64,000 nucleotides of DNA from Lignipirellula cremea (GTDB lineage Bacteria > Planctomycetota > Planctomycetia > Pirellulales > Pirellulaceae), in NCBI RefSeq assembly GCF_007751035.1, contig NZ_CP036433.1, positions 6,801,001 through 6,865,000 of the forward strand, in the 5' to 3' direction. This document shows, piece by piece, positions 26,515-35,492 of this stretch (positions are counted from its first letter, which is position 1; each line of letters begins with the position of its first letter). The notes below the pieces were generated by a model. It was not told where the DNA came from. It made no database searches and saw nothing but the letters and a program-made list of their open reading frames with translations. Position numbers and translations under genes: made by a program.

Positions 26515-26594
26515 AAAATCGACGGTAAGGCGTCTTTTGCTCCGCAAAAGAACGCGATCTTACGGGGAACGCGAAGGTAATTACTGTCGATTTT
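26515..26594 (-). ncRNA. Possible intercistronic RNA structure in ABC operon
   Basis: AAAATCGACGGTAA (26515-26528) and TTACTGTCGATTTT (26581-26594) form a 14-bp inverted repeat with a single G-U-type mismatch. They enclose 52 nt that contain a second perfect hairpin, CTTTTGC (26534-26540) with GCAAAAG (26544-26550). It lies between the binding-protein and ATPase genes on the same strand. A structured RNA that stabilises the upstream message or modulates downstream translation is one reading; a DNA operator is another. Confidence 0.45.
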
Positions 26595-26667
26595 GATTGG
26601 GTTGTTTTGCGAACAAGTCGGCGTCTGTCCTTCCTTAAGTATGACGAACCAGAATCCGGCAGACCGC

Positions 26668-27810
26668 TTACTTCGTGGCTTTGGTTTGCTCCGTTCGTTC
26701 CACGCCGAGCGCTTCGGCCAGGCACTTCGCGGCCAGGGCGCCGCCGTTGACGTTATCGGTGGCGACGAAGCTCACATAAGTTTCCGGCGGCGCGTCGAGT
26801 CCGCTGTCGAACACCACCGTGGGAATACCGGCGGTCTGGGCTTCCTCCACTGGCTTCGCCATGGCCCCCGAGTCCAAAGGAGCCAGGCAGATGCCGTCGA
26901 CGCCGTCGTTGATGAACTGTCGCATCAGCGAGATCTGCCCCTGGCGATCGCTTTCCAGGATGGGACCTTTATAGATAATCTCCACCGGCACGCCGGCCGC
27001 CGTCAGTTCTTTGGCGGCTGCGTTCGCCCCGTAGCGGACCGAATTCCAGAATTCGTGCGTGGTGCCCTTGGGGATCACGGCGATACGGTACTTGGCGTTT
27101 TCCGGCGCGTAATCGGCGCCCGTGTGTTGCGGCGGGGAGAGCAGTCGCCGCATTTCATCGTCGTTCATGTTTTCAGGAGTAGCGACAAACTCGCCGGTGG
27201 CCACCCGCTTCTTCAGCTTGCCGTCTTCAAACAGACGCTCGGCTTCGATCGGCAGCTTGCCGCCTTCTAAATGAGCGACCATCGCTTTAACGGCCAGTCC
27301 GCCCATGCCGACGGGATCCTGCAGGACAATCCCCTGCATCTGCCCTTCGCGAAGCGCCTTGACCATGCGGTCGTTCGGGTCGAAGCCGACGAACTTCACT
27401 TTGCCGGCCTTCCCTTCCCGTTCCAGGGCCAGCAGCGCGCCATGGGCGTTCGGTTCGCACACGGCGAACATGCCCGTGATGCGATCGCCTTCCTTGATGA
27501 GAATCTGCCGGGCGTTCTCGATCGAATCCTGCTGCGTGGTGCCCAGATACTGATCGTCGGAAAGAATGACCACGTCAGGGTATTCGTCGCGGAGAGCGTC
27601 AAGAAAGCCTTCTTCCCGCTGGGTCGTGCTTTCGCTGCCGGGCGTATACCGCAACAGCACCACGCCGCCGGTCCGCTCGCCGCCGGTTCCTGCCGCCGGC
27701 GTTCCGCCCGGCCCTTTGTCTGCCGGTTTGCAGCCTGGCAACAGTAGCAGCAGGGCGAACAGCGTCGCCACGGCACAGGAAGAACGCCAAGTCAGAGTAC
27801 GCACAGCCAT
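26668..27810 (-). CDS. Sugar ABC transporter substrate-binding lipoprotein
   Basis: The 380-residue protein is a periplasmic-binding-protein family 4 (RbsB-like) ligand receptor. The signal peptide ends in a lipobox (LLLLLPGC), so the mature N-terminal Cys should be lipid-anchored. Motifs of this fold include VVLLRYTPGSES, FVGFDPNDRMVKALREGQMQG and VQDPVGMGG-like text at ILQDPVGMGGLAVKAM, and the C-terminal lobe IYKGPILESDRQGQI with GVDGICLAPLDSGAM. Two similar Rossmann-type lobes seem to be present in swapped order. The gene precedes the ATPase gene in the same direction. The ligand is unknown. The ATG at 27810 begins the signal peptide. Confidence 0.88.
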   Translation of the reverse strand: MAVRTLTWRSSCAVATLFALLLLLPGCKPADKGPGGTPAAGTGGERTGGVVLLRYTPGSESTTQREEGFLDALRDEYPDVVILSDDQYLGTTQQDSIENARQILIKEGDRITGMFAVCEPNAHGALLALEREGKAGKVKFVGFDPNDRMVKALREGQMQGIVLQDPVGMGGLAVKAMVAHLEGGKLPIEAERLFEDGKLKKRVATGEFVATPENMNDDEMRRLLSPPQHTGADYAPENAKYRIAVIPKGTTHEFWNSVRYGANAAAKELTAAGVPVEIIYKGPILESDRQGQISLMRQFINDGVDGICLAPLDSGAMAKPVEEAQTAGIPTVVFDSGLDAPPETYVSFVATDNVNGGALAAKCLAEALGVERTEQTKATK

Positions 27811-28161
27811 TCCCTTTCGACTTGAAAACGCCGGACTGCGTCGCTTAACGGGACGCCCCGGCGGCATGATTTCCTGGTGTTGAGAATTCAAGATCGAGAA
27901 TTCAAAATCCAGTACGGAGATTTCCCACGCACGCCGGCGGCCAAAGAAAAGGCGACCGGCAGGCGCCGGCGGAACGCATCCGCCAGCACGGCTTTACGGT
28001 GAGAAAGACGACCTTCGTCGCCAACCCACGACGGGCCGAATGGCCCATCGTAAACGATTTCCCGGACGAAAGCATCCGTTTCCGTTCCCGCCGACGACGC
28101 CGCGACGGTCAGGACCGTGCGTCATCGCCCTGTGGGGAACGACGCCGATTAACGACGCCGA
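27811..28161. other. Intergenic region, 351 nt, with short direct repeats
   Basis: The region lies between the ABC binding-protein start and the disordered-protein stop, on the same strand. It contains two near-identical GAGAATTCAA units near 27882-27905 and a perfect 13-bp tandem, GACGCCGATTAAC at 28141-28153 and 28154-28166, the second copy of which carries the stop codon of the upstream gene. No promoter or RNA gene can be supported. Confidence 0.45.
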
Positions 28162-29859
28162 TTAACGACGACCACGACGCGGTCCGCCGTTGCCGCGACG
28201 GCTGTCGCGACCGCCGCTGCCGGGACGGCTGCGGGATTCAATATTCGCTTCGATCACCACGCCGACCGCGTCGTCCCACGAGGGGATGGAACGATGGCTG
28301 ATGCGTGCTTCAGCGTCGTCGTCATCGTCATCGTCGTCATCGCCGCGGACGATGCCAAATTCATCAGCAGCGTCATCATCGTCGTCGTCGAGCGTTTCAA
28401 ACTTTGCATCACGCGACGGGGCGGAGGACGCGGCAGCCGCCGGCGCCTGGGCGACGGCGGCAGCGCCGGGAAATTCGGTCAGCGTTTCCACATTCTCATG
28501 CGAGACGGCGACCGAGCGGGCCTCTTCGGCGTCGCTATCGTCGATGGCGTCGAAACGGTCACGACGTCCGCGACGACGGCGCCGGCGGGGACGACGGGAG
28601 TCATCGGACTCGCCGCCGGCTTCGGCCGCCACGCGGGGCCGTTCGGTCTCGTCGCTGTCATCGTCGGCGTCGCTGGCGACTTCCTGATCTTCATCGCTGC
28701 GAGCGGCTTCGCCGTCGGTCGGCGTTTCGCTGCGACTGCGTCGGCCGCGTCGGCGGCGGGGACGACGCGGTTCGTCCCCTTCGGTTTCCGTGCGTGCGCG
28801 ACTGCGGCGGGAAGTCGAGCGGACTTCGATATCGGCCGCGTCGTCGTCGACTTCGGCATCGTCCGATTCACTGCTGACTTCCTGATCGTCGTCGTCATTA
28901 TCGGCGACCGGCTCACGCGGGGCCGAAGTTTCTGCACGTCCACGACGGCCGCGGCGACGGCGGCGGGGCCGGCCTTCACCTTCTTCGGATTCTTCCCGCG
29001 AGGAGCGATCCTGCACGGCGACTTCGTCGGAGTCTTCGTCGTCGTTGCTGACGGATTCGACCGGCGTTCGGCTGGCGGCGGGCAACGGTTCGTCGTCGCC
29101 CAGGATCGCGCCGCCAAAGCCGGACCGACGACCCTTGCTCTCGGCGGCAGGCGCGGTCGGGGTGGTGCTGGCCGGGGCGACTTCCGCAGGAGCCGCCGGC
29201 GGAGTCGGTTTGCTGGCGGCCGGCGTTTTGGCTGGAGCGGCGGAACGCGGCTTGCCAAAGAGCGAAGTCGGGAAGCCGGCCAGCGGATCATCGTCCAGAT
29301 CGGGGGCGCTGGCGGCGGGAGCTGCAGGCGAGCTGGCGACAGGGGTTTGTTCGGCGACGACTGGAGCAGGCGATTTAATCGCGGGGGCTGCTTTCGGCGT
29401 TTCGGCGACCGGCTCGGCTGCTTTGGGTTCCGGCGTGACAAGCCCGGCGCCAAAGGGAACATTCGAGGTGCGGGCAGGCGGCGTCGGCGCGGTCCGTTTC
29501 GACGGCGGAGCCGAAGGGGCGGCGGCCGCAGGTGCGGCCGGCTGGGGCGACGGCGGCAGATCGGTGTCGAGGCCCAGGTCGCCCAGCACGGCTCCCCAGT
29601 GGCTGCGTTTGGGATCGACCGGAGCCGGTTCGGCGGCGGGCTCTGCCACCGCTTCTTCGACTTCAGCGACGGGTTCCTCGGCAGGTTCGACTGCTTCGCT
29701 GGCTTCTTCGGCCGTGGGGGCGAGCGCTGCGACGGGCTCTTCCTCGACCGTCTCGGCGGGGGCGGGTTCCGCTGGCTTGGACGCGGAACTGCTCGCGCCT
29801 AAAACATCGGCCAGGAAGCTCCAGTGGCTCTTTTTGTTGGGATTGTTCATAAAGCTCAT
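28162..29859 (-). CDS. Large disordered protein with alternating Arg-rich and acidic blocks
   Basis: The product of about 565 residues is low-complexity throughout. The N-terminal half is Ala/Pro/Glu-rich and carries recurring short ordered motifs: HWSFLADVLGA near residue 10, HWGAVLGDLGL near 85 and GFGGAILGDD near 240. The C-terminal half has three arginine-rich modules (RPRRRRRGRRGR, RRPRRRRGRRSR, RRPRRRRRRGRR), each followed by a long Asp/Glu/Ser stretch. It ends in WDDAVGVVIEANIES and a GR-rich tail. No signal or membrane segment exists. Arginine blocks suggest RNA or polyphosphate binding, as in RNase E scaffolds, but this is only analogy. The start is uncertain (ATG 29859, ATG 29850 or GTG 29865). 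Confidence 0.65.
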   Translation of the reverse strand: MSFMNNPNKKSHWSFLADVLGASSSASKPAEPAPAETVEEEPVAALAPTAEEASEAVEPAEEPVAEVEEAVAEPAAEPAPVDPKRSHWGAVLGDLGLDTDLPPSPQPAAPAAAAPSAPPSKRTAPTPPARTSNVPFGAGLVTPEPKAAEPVAETPKAAPAIKSPAPVVAEQTPVASSPAAPAASAPDLDDDPLAGFPTSLFGKPRSAAPAKTPAASKPTPPAAPAEVAPASTTPTAPAAESKGRRSGFGGAILGDDEPLPAASRTPVESVSNDDEDSDEVAVQDRSSREESEEGEGRPRRRRRGRRGRAETSAPREPVADNDDDDQEVSSESDDAEVDDDAADIEVRSTSRRSRARTETEGDEPRRPRRRRGRRSRSETPTDGEAARSDEDQEVASDADDDSDETERPRVAAEAGGESDDSRRPRRRRRRGRRDRFDAIDDSDAEEARSVAVSHENVETLTEFPGAAAVAQAPAAAASSAPSRDAKFETLDDDDDDAADEFGIVRGDDDDDDDDDAEARISHRSIPSWDDAVGVVIEANIESRSRPGSGGRDSRRGNGGPRRGRR

Positions 29860-30077
29860 CAACACGATTTGAATGAAGCACCAGCCCGGGCCGGGCAGGG
29901 TAAAGAAACCCCGCCGTTAGGTCTTCCAGGAGGTGTTAAAGAAGGCATGAGAAGACGCTCAATATACCGAATGCCATATAAATTGTGAAGTCGTTGACAT
30001 TTTTGACTTTACGCACGGCCCGGCGGGTCCGTTCGTCGGTCCGGCGCCGTCCCCCGGGAGATCCTCCCGGCGAACGC

Positions 30078-31001
30078 TCAGCCAGGACTTGCCAGAACCA
30101 GGTCCTCGCGGTCCGCTTCGTCGAACACGACCACCCTTTCGGGATACCGCAAAGCGGCCAGTCGTGTGGAAAAATCCGAGGTGCGACCGTCCCGCCGCTC
30201 CGTCCAGCGTTTGGCGACGCCGTAGTCGATGCAGTGCGTACGGCGATTTCCACGGGGTTCGCCGTAAGGCAGGGCGTAATGGCCAAACACGCAGAACGCG
30301 TCCTGGTAGTCGTTCCACCAGTAGACCCGCCGTTCGGCCCGCGTGACGGTCGGATCGACCGGCGGAGGCGAACGGCGTTCCTCGGGTCCCGACGTAATCC
30401 GCTTGACGGGGTTCTCGTTCTGGCGACGCAGACGCTTGCCGACATCGTCAAGTTCGCTGTCGGCCAGGTCGGCCTCGATCCGCTCCTGGTGCAGTTTGTA
30501 CAGCGCGACGACGTCGTTCGCCTGCCGGGCAATCGTGATCATGGCGTCGGACCAGCAGGAGTGCACCACCCGCAAATCGCTTCTTTCCAGGGCGACCGGT
30601 AACCTGCGAAACAACGCCAGGGTGCGCTGCCGGGTCGGCTCGTCGGCCTGCACCTGCGGGGAAACGTAACCGGTGGCGTCGCAAAAGGGACGTCCAAAAA
30701 ACCAGCCGTTGTCGGCTTTGGTTTGCCCCATCAACAGGTTGAAGTCGTGATTGCCCAGCACGCACTGGGCTCGGCCGTCGTCTAGCAATTGCTGCACCAG
30801 ATCCACCACCGCCGGGCTGTCAGGACCGCGATCGGTCAGGTCGCCGACGAACACCAGACGCCGATTTTCCGGATGTCGCCCCTGCTCGTCGTAACCCAGG
30901 CGCCGCAGCAGGGCATGCAGCGGTTCGATCTCGCCATGTACGTCGCCTACGATATCGACCGGCCCCGGCAGCAGCGGTTGAACGAGCGAATCAGGTAACA
31001 T
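30078..31001 (-). CDS. Metallophosphoesterase of the ApaH/PrpE type
   Basis: The 307-residue protein has the calcineurin-like phosphoesterase motifs in order: DIVGDVHGEIEPL, VFVGDLTDRGPDS and CVLGNHDFNLLM, which coordinate a dinuclear metal centre. A later VVHSCWSDAMI and a GHYALPYGEP segment fit the C-terminal His motifs. Homologues are Ser/Thr protein phosphatases or diadenosine tetraphosphatases; I cannot choose between them. The start is the ATG at 31001, where the phosphoesterase fold begins; upstream frames to 31283 look unconserved. The adjacent divergent gene encodes an LRR lipoprotein. Confidence 0.85.
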   Translation of the reverse strand: MLPDSLVQPLLPGPVDIVGDVHGEIEPLHALLRRLGYDEQGRHPENRRLVFVGDLTDRGPDSPAVVDLVQQLLDDGRAQCVLGNHDFNLLMGQTKADNGWFFGRPFCDATGYVSPQVQADEPTRQRTLALFRRLPVALERSDLRVVHSCWSDAMITIARQANDVVALYKLHQERIEADLADSELDDVGKRLRRQNENPVKRITSGPEERRSPPPVDPTVTRAERRVYWWNDYQDAFCVFGHYALPYGEPRGNRRTHCIDYGVAKRWTERRDGRTSDFSTRLAALRYPERVVVFDEADREDLVLASPG

Positions 31002-31274
31002 ACAGGGCCCAACATCAAAATCCGGTAATCCAAGCAGTCGTTCGTCAGCTGGACGAACCCACGCAGTGTAGCCGATCCGGGCACACATTTTGAGCCGGGA
31101 AAGTCCCACGACAAGGAAAAGCAGGCCGCCCGACCGCTCCAGCAACTGGCAAAATCGGCTAGACTGATAAAGAACGCAGGTTTTCCGGGCCCTTCCCCCC
31201 AGAAAATCCCGCCCAATCACCTCCAATCCCTGCCCAGACCGCCCCCGCTTCATGCACCCAGGAGCCGTTTTTCG

Positions 31275-32072
31275 ATGACCCATCGGGCGAAAAAAATGCA
31301 GCCGTCCACCAGAAACGCGGCCGCTCGGCGTGAACCGCTGTTGGCTCTCTTGCTAACTGCCTGCCTTGGGCTGGTGCTGGTCGGCTGCGAGAGGAACAGC
31401 GACTACCGATCCGCCGGCGAAGAAGAAGCAGCAAGCAGCACCGCCAGCCGGACGCCTGATCCGCCCGCCACGTGGGCCGATCAGCGTGCAGCCGCCGTCG
31501 GTGGAGCGGAGTCGATCCTGGTGGAAGAAGCGGTCACCGACGAACAACTGGCCGAACTGTCCGACGCGCCAAAGCTGGAAAAGATCGTCCTGGAACAGAG
31601 CCGGCTTTCACCTGCCGGCGTACGATCCCTGCAGAGGTTCCCGGCGCTCGAGTACGTCAAACTCAAAGGGGACGTGGGCGATGAACACCTGGAAGCCCTG
31701 GCCGAGATGCCGGGCCTGCGGTTCCTGAATCTGCCCCAGGCCAACTTTACCGATGCGGGCCTGCAGCGACTGTCGACCTTGCCAAAGCTGGAATTATTGC
31801 GGGGCGGTAGTCCCCAGGCGACCGACGCCGGCATGGCAGCCCTGGTGGATTGCCCCGCCTTGCGGTTCCTGCACCTGATCGACACGCCGATCACCGACAC
31901 CGGATTAGAAGCGGTCGCCCAGATCAAAACGCTGGAATCGTTTTATCTGGACGGCTCGCAAGCGACCGACGAGGGGCTAGGGAAATTAATCAAAGCCCGT
32001 CCCGACCTGCATTTGCACGTCGACCAGCGTCACCACGATCGGGATCCGCGGGCCCATTCGCATACCCACTAA
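31275..32072 (+). CDS. Leucine-rich-repeat lipoprotein with His-rich tail
   Basis: The 265-residue protein has a lipoprotein signal (LLLTACLGLVLVGC) and a Cys predicted to be acylated. After an acidic spacer, about six LRR units of the planctomycete T-D-x-G-L type follow (EALAEMPGLRFLNLPQ, NFTDAGLQRLSTLPKLELL, ATDAGMAALVDCPALRFLHL, ITDTGLEAVAQIKTLESFYL). The last 20 residues hold seven histidines (LHLHVDQRHHDRDPRAHSHT), perhaps a metal-binding tail. LRR proteins mediate protein-protein contacts; no enzymatic domain is visible. The start is the ATG at 31275. It is divergent from the phosphoesterase. Confidence 0.8.
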   Translation: MTHRAKKMQPSTRNAAARREPLLALLLTACLGLVLVGCERNSDYRSAGEEEAASSTASRTPDPPATWADQRAAAVGGAESILVEEAVTDEQLAELSDAPKLEKIVLEQSRLSPAGVRSLQRFPALEYVKLKGDVGDEHLEALAEMPGLRFLNLPQANFTDAGLQRLSTLPKLELLRGGSPQATDAGMAALVDCPALRFLHLIDTPITDTGLEAVAQIKTLESFYLDGSQATDEGLGKLIKARPDLHLHVDQRHHDRDPRAHSHTH

Positions 32073-32392
32073 CACTTTCCGCCCTGGCCAAGGACGAAGC
32101 AGGCCGCCCGGCGAAGCATGGAGATCCAGGCAGATGGCGGGAAAGGGGCGAATTTTCCAGGCCCAGGAGCTGGCCGCCAGGATTCTGCAGGGTAAACTAC
32201 TCTTGCCGACCGGTCGAACCTGAATTCGGATTATCCGCCAGGGAACGGCCCGACCAACGCGATCGTTTTCCCTGCCAGGGAAGGACTTTCCGCGGTCGGC
32301 TGATTTGTATAACATGTATATGCGAAAAATAAGGGGCGCGCGATGTCGCTAGCGCCTTGAAGGTTCTCTCAATTTTCCGGGAGTATGAGTCC
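32073..32392 (+). promoter_or_regulatory. iscA upstream region with 15-bp palindrome
   Basis: The 320-nt gap before the IscA-type gene contains a perfect palindrome, TTCCCTG-C-CAGGGAA, at 32268-32282, plus a further CAGGGAA half-site at 32239-32245. A TATAAC box lies at 32308-32313, so the palindrome would overlap or sit just upstream of the -35 region. Together these suggest a regulated promoter. The motif does not match the IscR consensus that I know. Confidence 0.4.
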
Positions 32393-32725
32393 ATGGCCGT
32401 TATTCTGACTGAAAAAGCTGCCGCCGAAGTTCAAAAAACCATGCAAGAGCAGTCGCTCAACGCCACCACGGCGCTCCGTATCGCCGTTGCCGGCGGCGGC
32501 TGCAGCGGCCTGGAGTACCAGCTTTCGTTTGACGAAGTGTACGACGAAGAGAAAGACAGCCGCAGCGAACAGCACGGCGTGGCGGTTCTTGTCGATCGCA
32601 AGAGCGCTCTCCACCTCGACGGCACCGTCATCGACTATTACGACGGCATCGAGAAGCGCGGCTTCAAGATCGAAAACCCCAACGCGGTCCGATCCTGCGG
32701 TTGCGGTAAATCTTTCAGCTCCTAA
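32393..32725 (+). CDS. Iron-sulfur cluster assembly protein, IscA/ErpA/HesB family
   Basis: The 110-residue A-type carrier accepts Fe-S clusters and delivers them to apo-enzymes. The three cluster-ligating cysteines are visible: one in [11 protein letters not shown] and two in SCGCGKSF near the C-terminus. Length is normal for the family. I chose the ATG at 32393, preceded by GGGAG at 32379, over an earlier frame opening at 32357. Neighbours downstream encode a Trm112-like and a HIT protein. No isc or suf scaffold gene is nearby. Confidence 0.93.
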   Translation: MAVILTEKAAAEVQKTMQEQSLNATTALRIAVAGGGCSGLEYQLSFDEVYDEEKDSRSEQHGVAVLVDRKSALHLDGTVIDYYDGIEKRGFKIENPNAVRSCGCGKSFSS

Positions 32726-32751
32726 TCGTAGATAGCTGACGATCCAACAGG

Positions 32752-32779
32752 AACGGCCGATTTTGTCGGCCGTTTTTTT
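32752..32779 (+). terminator. Intrinsic terminator after iscA-type gene
   Basis: ACGGCCGA (32753-32760) pairs perfectly with TCGGCCGT (32766-32773) over a TTTTG loop, followed by a run of T to 32779. It sits 27 nt after the stop codon and has all features of a rho-independent terminator. Confidence 0.9.
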
Positions 32780-32806
32780 CGTAATCCCGGCAGGGAGCCC
32801 GCAGCT

Positions 32807-33088
32807 TTGTTCAGCGAAATGTTTCTGCAGATCTTGCGCTGCCCGTTCAGTCATTCGCCTTTGACGCTGGCCGAACCGTCGCTGGTCGACGCGCTGAATG
32901 AAAAAGTGGCCGCGGGCGAACTACGGAACCGGTCCGGCGATCTGGTCGAACGCCGGCTTGATGGCGGACTGGTCGACGCCCAGCGGCAGTGGCTTTTCCC
33001 TATTTTTGAACAGATCCCCCAGTTGATCGCCGACGAAGCGATCCCGCTGGTCGACGCAGCCGCATCGGTCGAGGTCCCGCATGAGTGA
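32807..33088 (+). CDS. Trm112-like small protein (UPF0434/YcaR type)
   Basis: The 93-residue protein resembles Trm112, a small partner and activator of methyltransferases in translation. The start LQILRCPFSHSPLTLAE matches the family's L-x-x-L-x-C-P opening, and WLFPIFEQIPQLIADEAIPL matches its C-terminal Y-P-I-x-x-x-I-P-x-L-x-x-x-E-A motif. Only one cysteine is present, so zinc binding is doubtful. The best ribosome-binding site (CAGGGAG) fits the TTG at 32807; an ATG at 32819 is too far from it. It overlaps the HIT gene by 8 nt, implying translational coupling. Confidence 0.8.
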   Translation: MFSEMFLQILRCPFSHSPLTLAEPSLVDALNEKVAAGELRNRSGDLVERRLDGGLVDAQRQWLFPIFEQIPQLIADEAIPLVDAAASVEVPHE

Positions 33089-33425
33089 AAAGACGATCTT
33101 CAAAAAAATCCTCGATCGCGAGATCCCGGCCGATATCGTCTATGAAGATGACGACTGCATGGCGTTTGTCGATATCAGCGCCCAGGCGCCTGTCCATCTG
33201 CTGGTCATTCCCAAAAAAGAGATCACCTCGGTCGCCACCCTCGGCGACGAAGACCAGCAGGTCATCGGTCGCATCTTTCTCGTCATTCGCGACCTCGCCC
33301 GGCAACAAGGGCTGGAAGACGGCTACCGCGTGGTCACCAACATTGGCGAAGAAGGCGGGCAATCGGTGCCGCATCTGCACTTTCACCTGCTGGGCGGCCG
33401 CAAGCTCGTCTGGCCGCCAGGGTAG
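33081..33425 (+). CDS. Histidine-triad (HIT/Hint) nucleotide-binding protein
   Basis: The 114-residue protein is a Hint-branch HIT protein, which hydrolyses nucleoside phosphoramidates and AMP-lysine-type substrates. The family motif is HLHFHLLGGR, with the histidine triad intact. The N-terminus (IFKKILDREIPADIVYEDD) and the strand HLLVIPKKEI are also typical. Length is normal. It overlaps the end of the Trm112-like gene by 8 nt, so the two form an operon. The cellular substrate is unknown. Confidence 0.95.
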   Translation: MSEKTIFKKILDREIPADIVYEDDDCMAFVDISAQAPVHLLVIPKKEITSVATLGDEDQQVIGRIFLVIRDLARQQGLEDGYRVVTNIGEEGGQSVPHLHFHLLGGRKLVWPPG

Positions 33426-33521
33426 TTCCCGCCTCGTGAAACGCCGCTATCCACCGGAAGCCGGCCGCGCGATAAAGCTCCAGCGCCCCACAAGTCGCGT
33501 CGTTCTGAGGGATGGTTTGTA

Positions 33522-34334
33522 ATGCCCGTGACGCTCACGCTCAAGCAGTCTTCCCTTTTGCCGATCGAGGTGGAAGGCGTCCTGCCCCACACGATCGTCG
33601 GGCGTTCGCTGGCGGAAGTCGAACGCCTGCCGATCTTCTGCGGCAAAGACCAGCTCGCGCTGGCTGACCTGTTTACTGTCGCCGGCGATACGCGCGAACC
33701 GGCGCTGGTCTGGCGGGGCGACCTGGCCAACGTCCATTGGCTGGGAGCGAAAATGCAGGACGGCCTGCTCCGTGTCGAAGGAAATGCAGGCCGGCATGTG
33801 GGCAGTCAAATGAAGGGCGGACGCATCGAAGTCCACGGCAACACGGGCGACTGGACCGGGGCCGAGATGCTGGCAGGCCAGCTGCACGTGCGGGGCGACG
33901 CGGGCGATCAACCGGGGGCCGCCTATCGCGGCAGTCTCCGCGGCATGCAGGGCGGGCTGCTAATGATTGAAGGCAGCGCCGGCCGCGAAGCAGGCCGACG
34001 GATGCGGCGCGGCATGCTGGCCGTCGGCGGAGCGATCGGCGACATGGCCGGTTTCCAGATGTTAGCCGGCACGCTGCTGTTCCTGGGTTCCGGCGGCATC
34101 CGTCACGGCGCCGGGATGCGACGCGGGACGCTCGTCTTTTGCGGGGATCCCCCGACGCTGCTGGGGACGTTCCGTCCCGCCTGTCGATTCCAGCCGCCCA
34201 TCCTGCCGCTGCTGTACCGCGACCTGACCCGGGCCGGCTTCCCGTTGCCGGAAAAGCCGTTCCAGTCGCCGTTCGATCTGTATCACGGCGACCAGCTCGA
34301 AGGCGGCCGCGGCGAAATCCTGCTGCGAGCGTAA
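33522..34334 (+). CDS. fhcC: Formylmethanofuran dehydrogenase subunit C (FhcC/FwdC-like)
   Basis: The 270-residue protein belongs to the beta-helical subunit C family of formylmethanofuran dehydrogenase and the related formyltransferase/hydrolase complex, which moves formyl groups from tetrahydromethanopterin carriers. Repeats of the G-x-x-G-x-x-x-G form are clear: LLRVEGNAGRHVGSQMKGG, IEVHGNTGDWTGAEM, LHVRGDAGDQPGAAYRG and LFLGSGGIRHGAGM. This is a marker of the archaeal-type C1 pathway known from Planctomycetes and methylotrophs. Subunits A, B and D are not in the window, so a complex must be completed elsewhere. It starts 97 nt after the HIT gene. Confidence 0.88.
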   Translation: MPVTLTLKQSSLLPIEVEGVLPHTIVGRSLAEVERLPIFCGKDQLALADLFTVAGDTREPALVWRGDLANVHWLGAKMQDGLLRVEGNAGRHVGSQMKGGRIEVHGNTGDWTGAEMLAGQLHVRGDAGDQPGAAYRGSLRGMQGGLLMIEGSAGREAGRRMRRGMLAVGGAIGDMAGFQMLAGTLLFLGSGGIRHGAGMRRGTLVFCGDPPTLLGTFRPACRFQPPILPLLYRDLTRAGFPLPEKPFQSPFDLYHGDQLEGGRGEILLRA

Positions 34335-34358
34335 GCGGCGTTTCGCTTCGTCGCCGCT
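34334..34358 (+). terminator. Stem-loop after fhcC
   Basis: AGCGGCG (34334-34340) pairs with CGCCGCT (34352-34358) starting at the last base of the fhcC stop codon. The loop is 11 nt and only CGATTTC follows, so it is a weak terminator candidate. Confidence 0.3.
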
Positions 34359-34420
34359 CGATTTCAGGGGAGTGCAGGGGAGGGGGGAGGACTTGTGGCC
34401 AGGTCCACGATGGGAGCGGT

Positions 34421-35479
<1,059 letters not shown>

Positions 35480-35492
35480 GGGCCGGTTGCGG

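Noticed and set aside
28294-29802. Long plus-strand open frame opposite the disordered protein
   Set aside because: It is the complement of simple Asp/Glu/Arg/Ala codon runs, giving low-complexity Val/Gly/Arg text. The minus-strand frame has the recurring motifs and a defined start. Some doubt remains because both are low-complexity.
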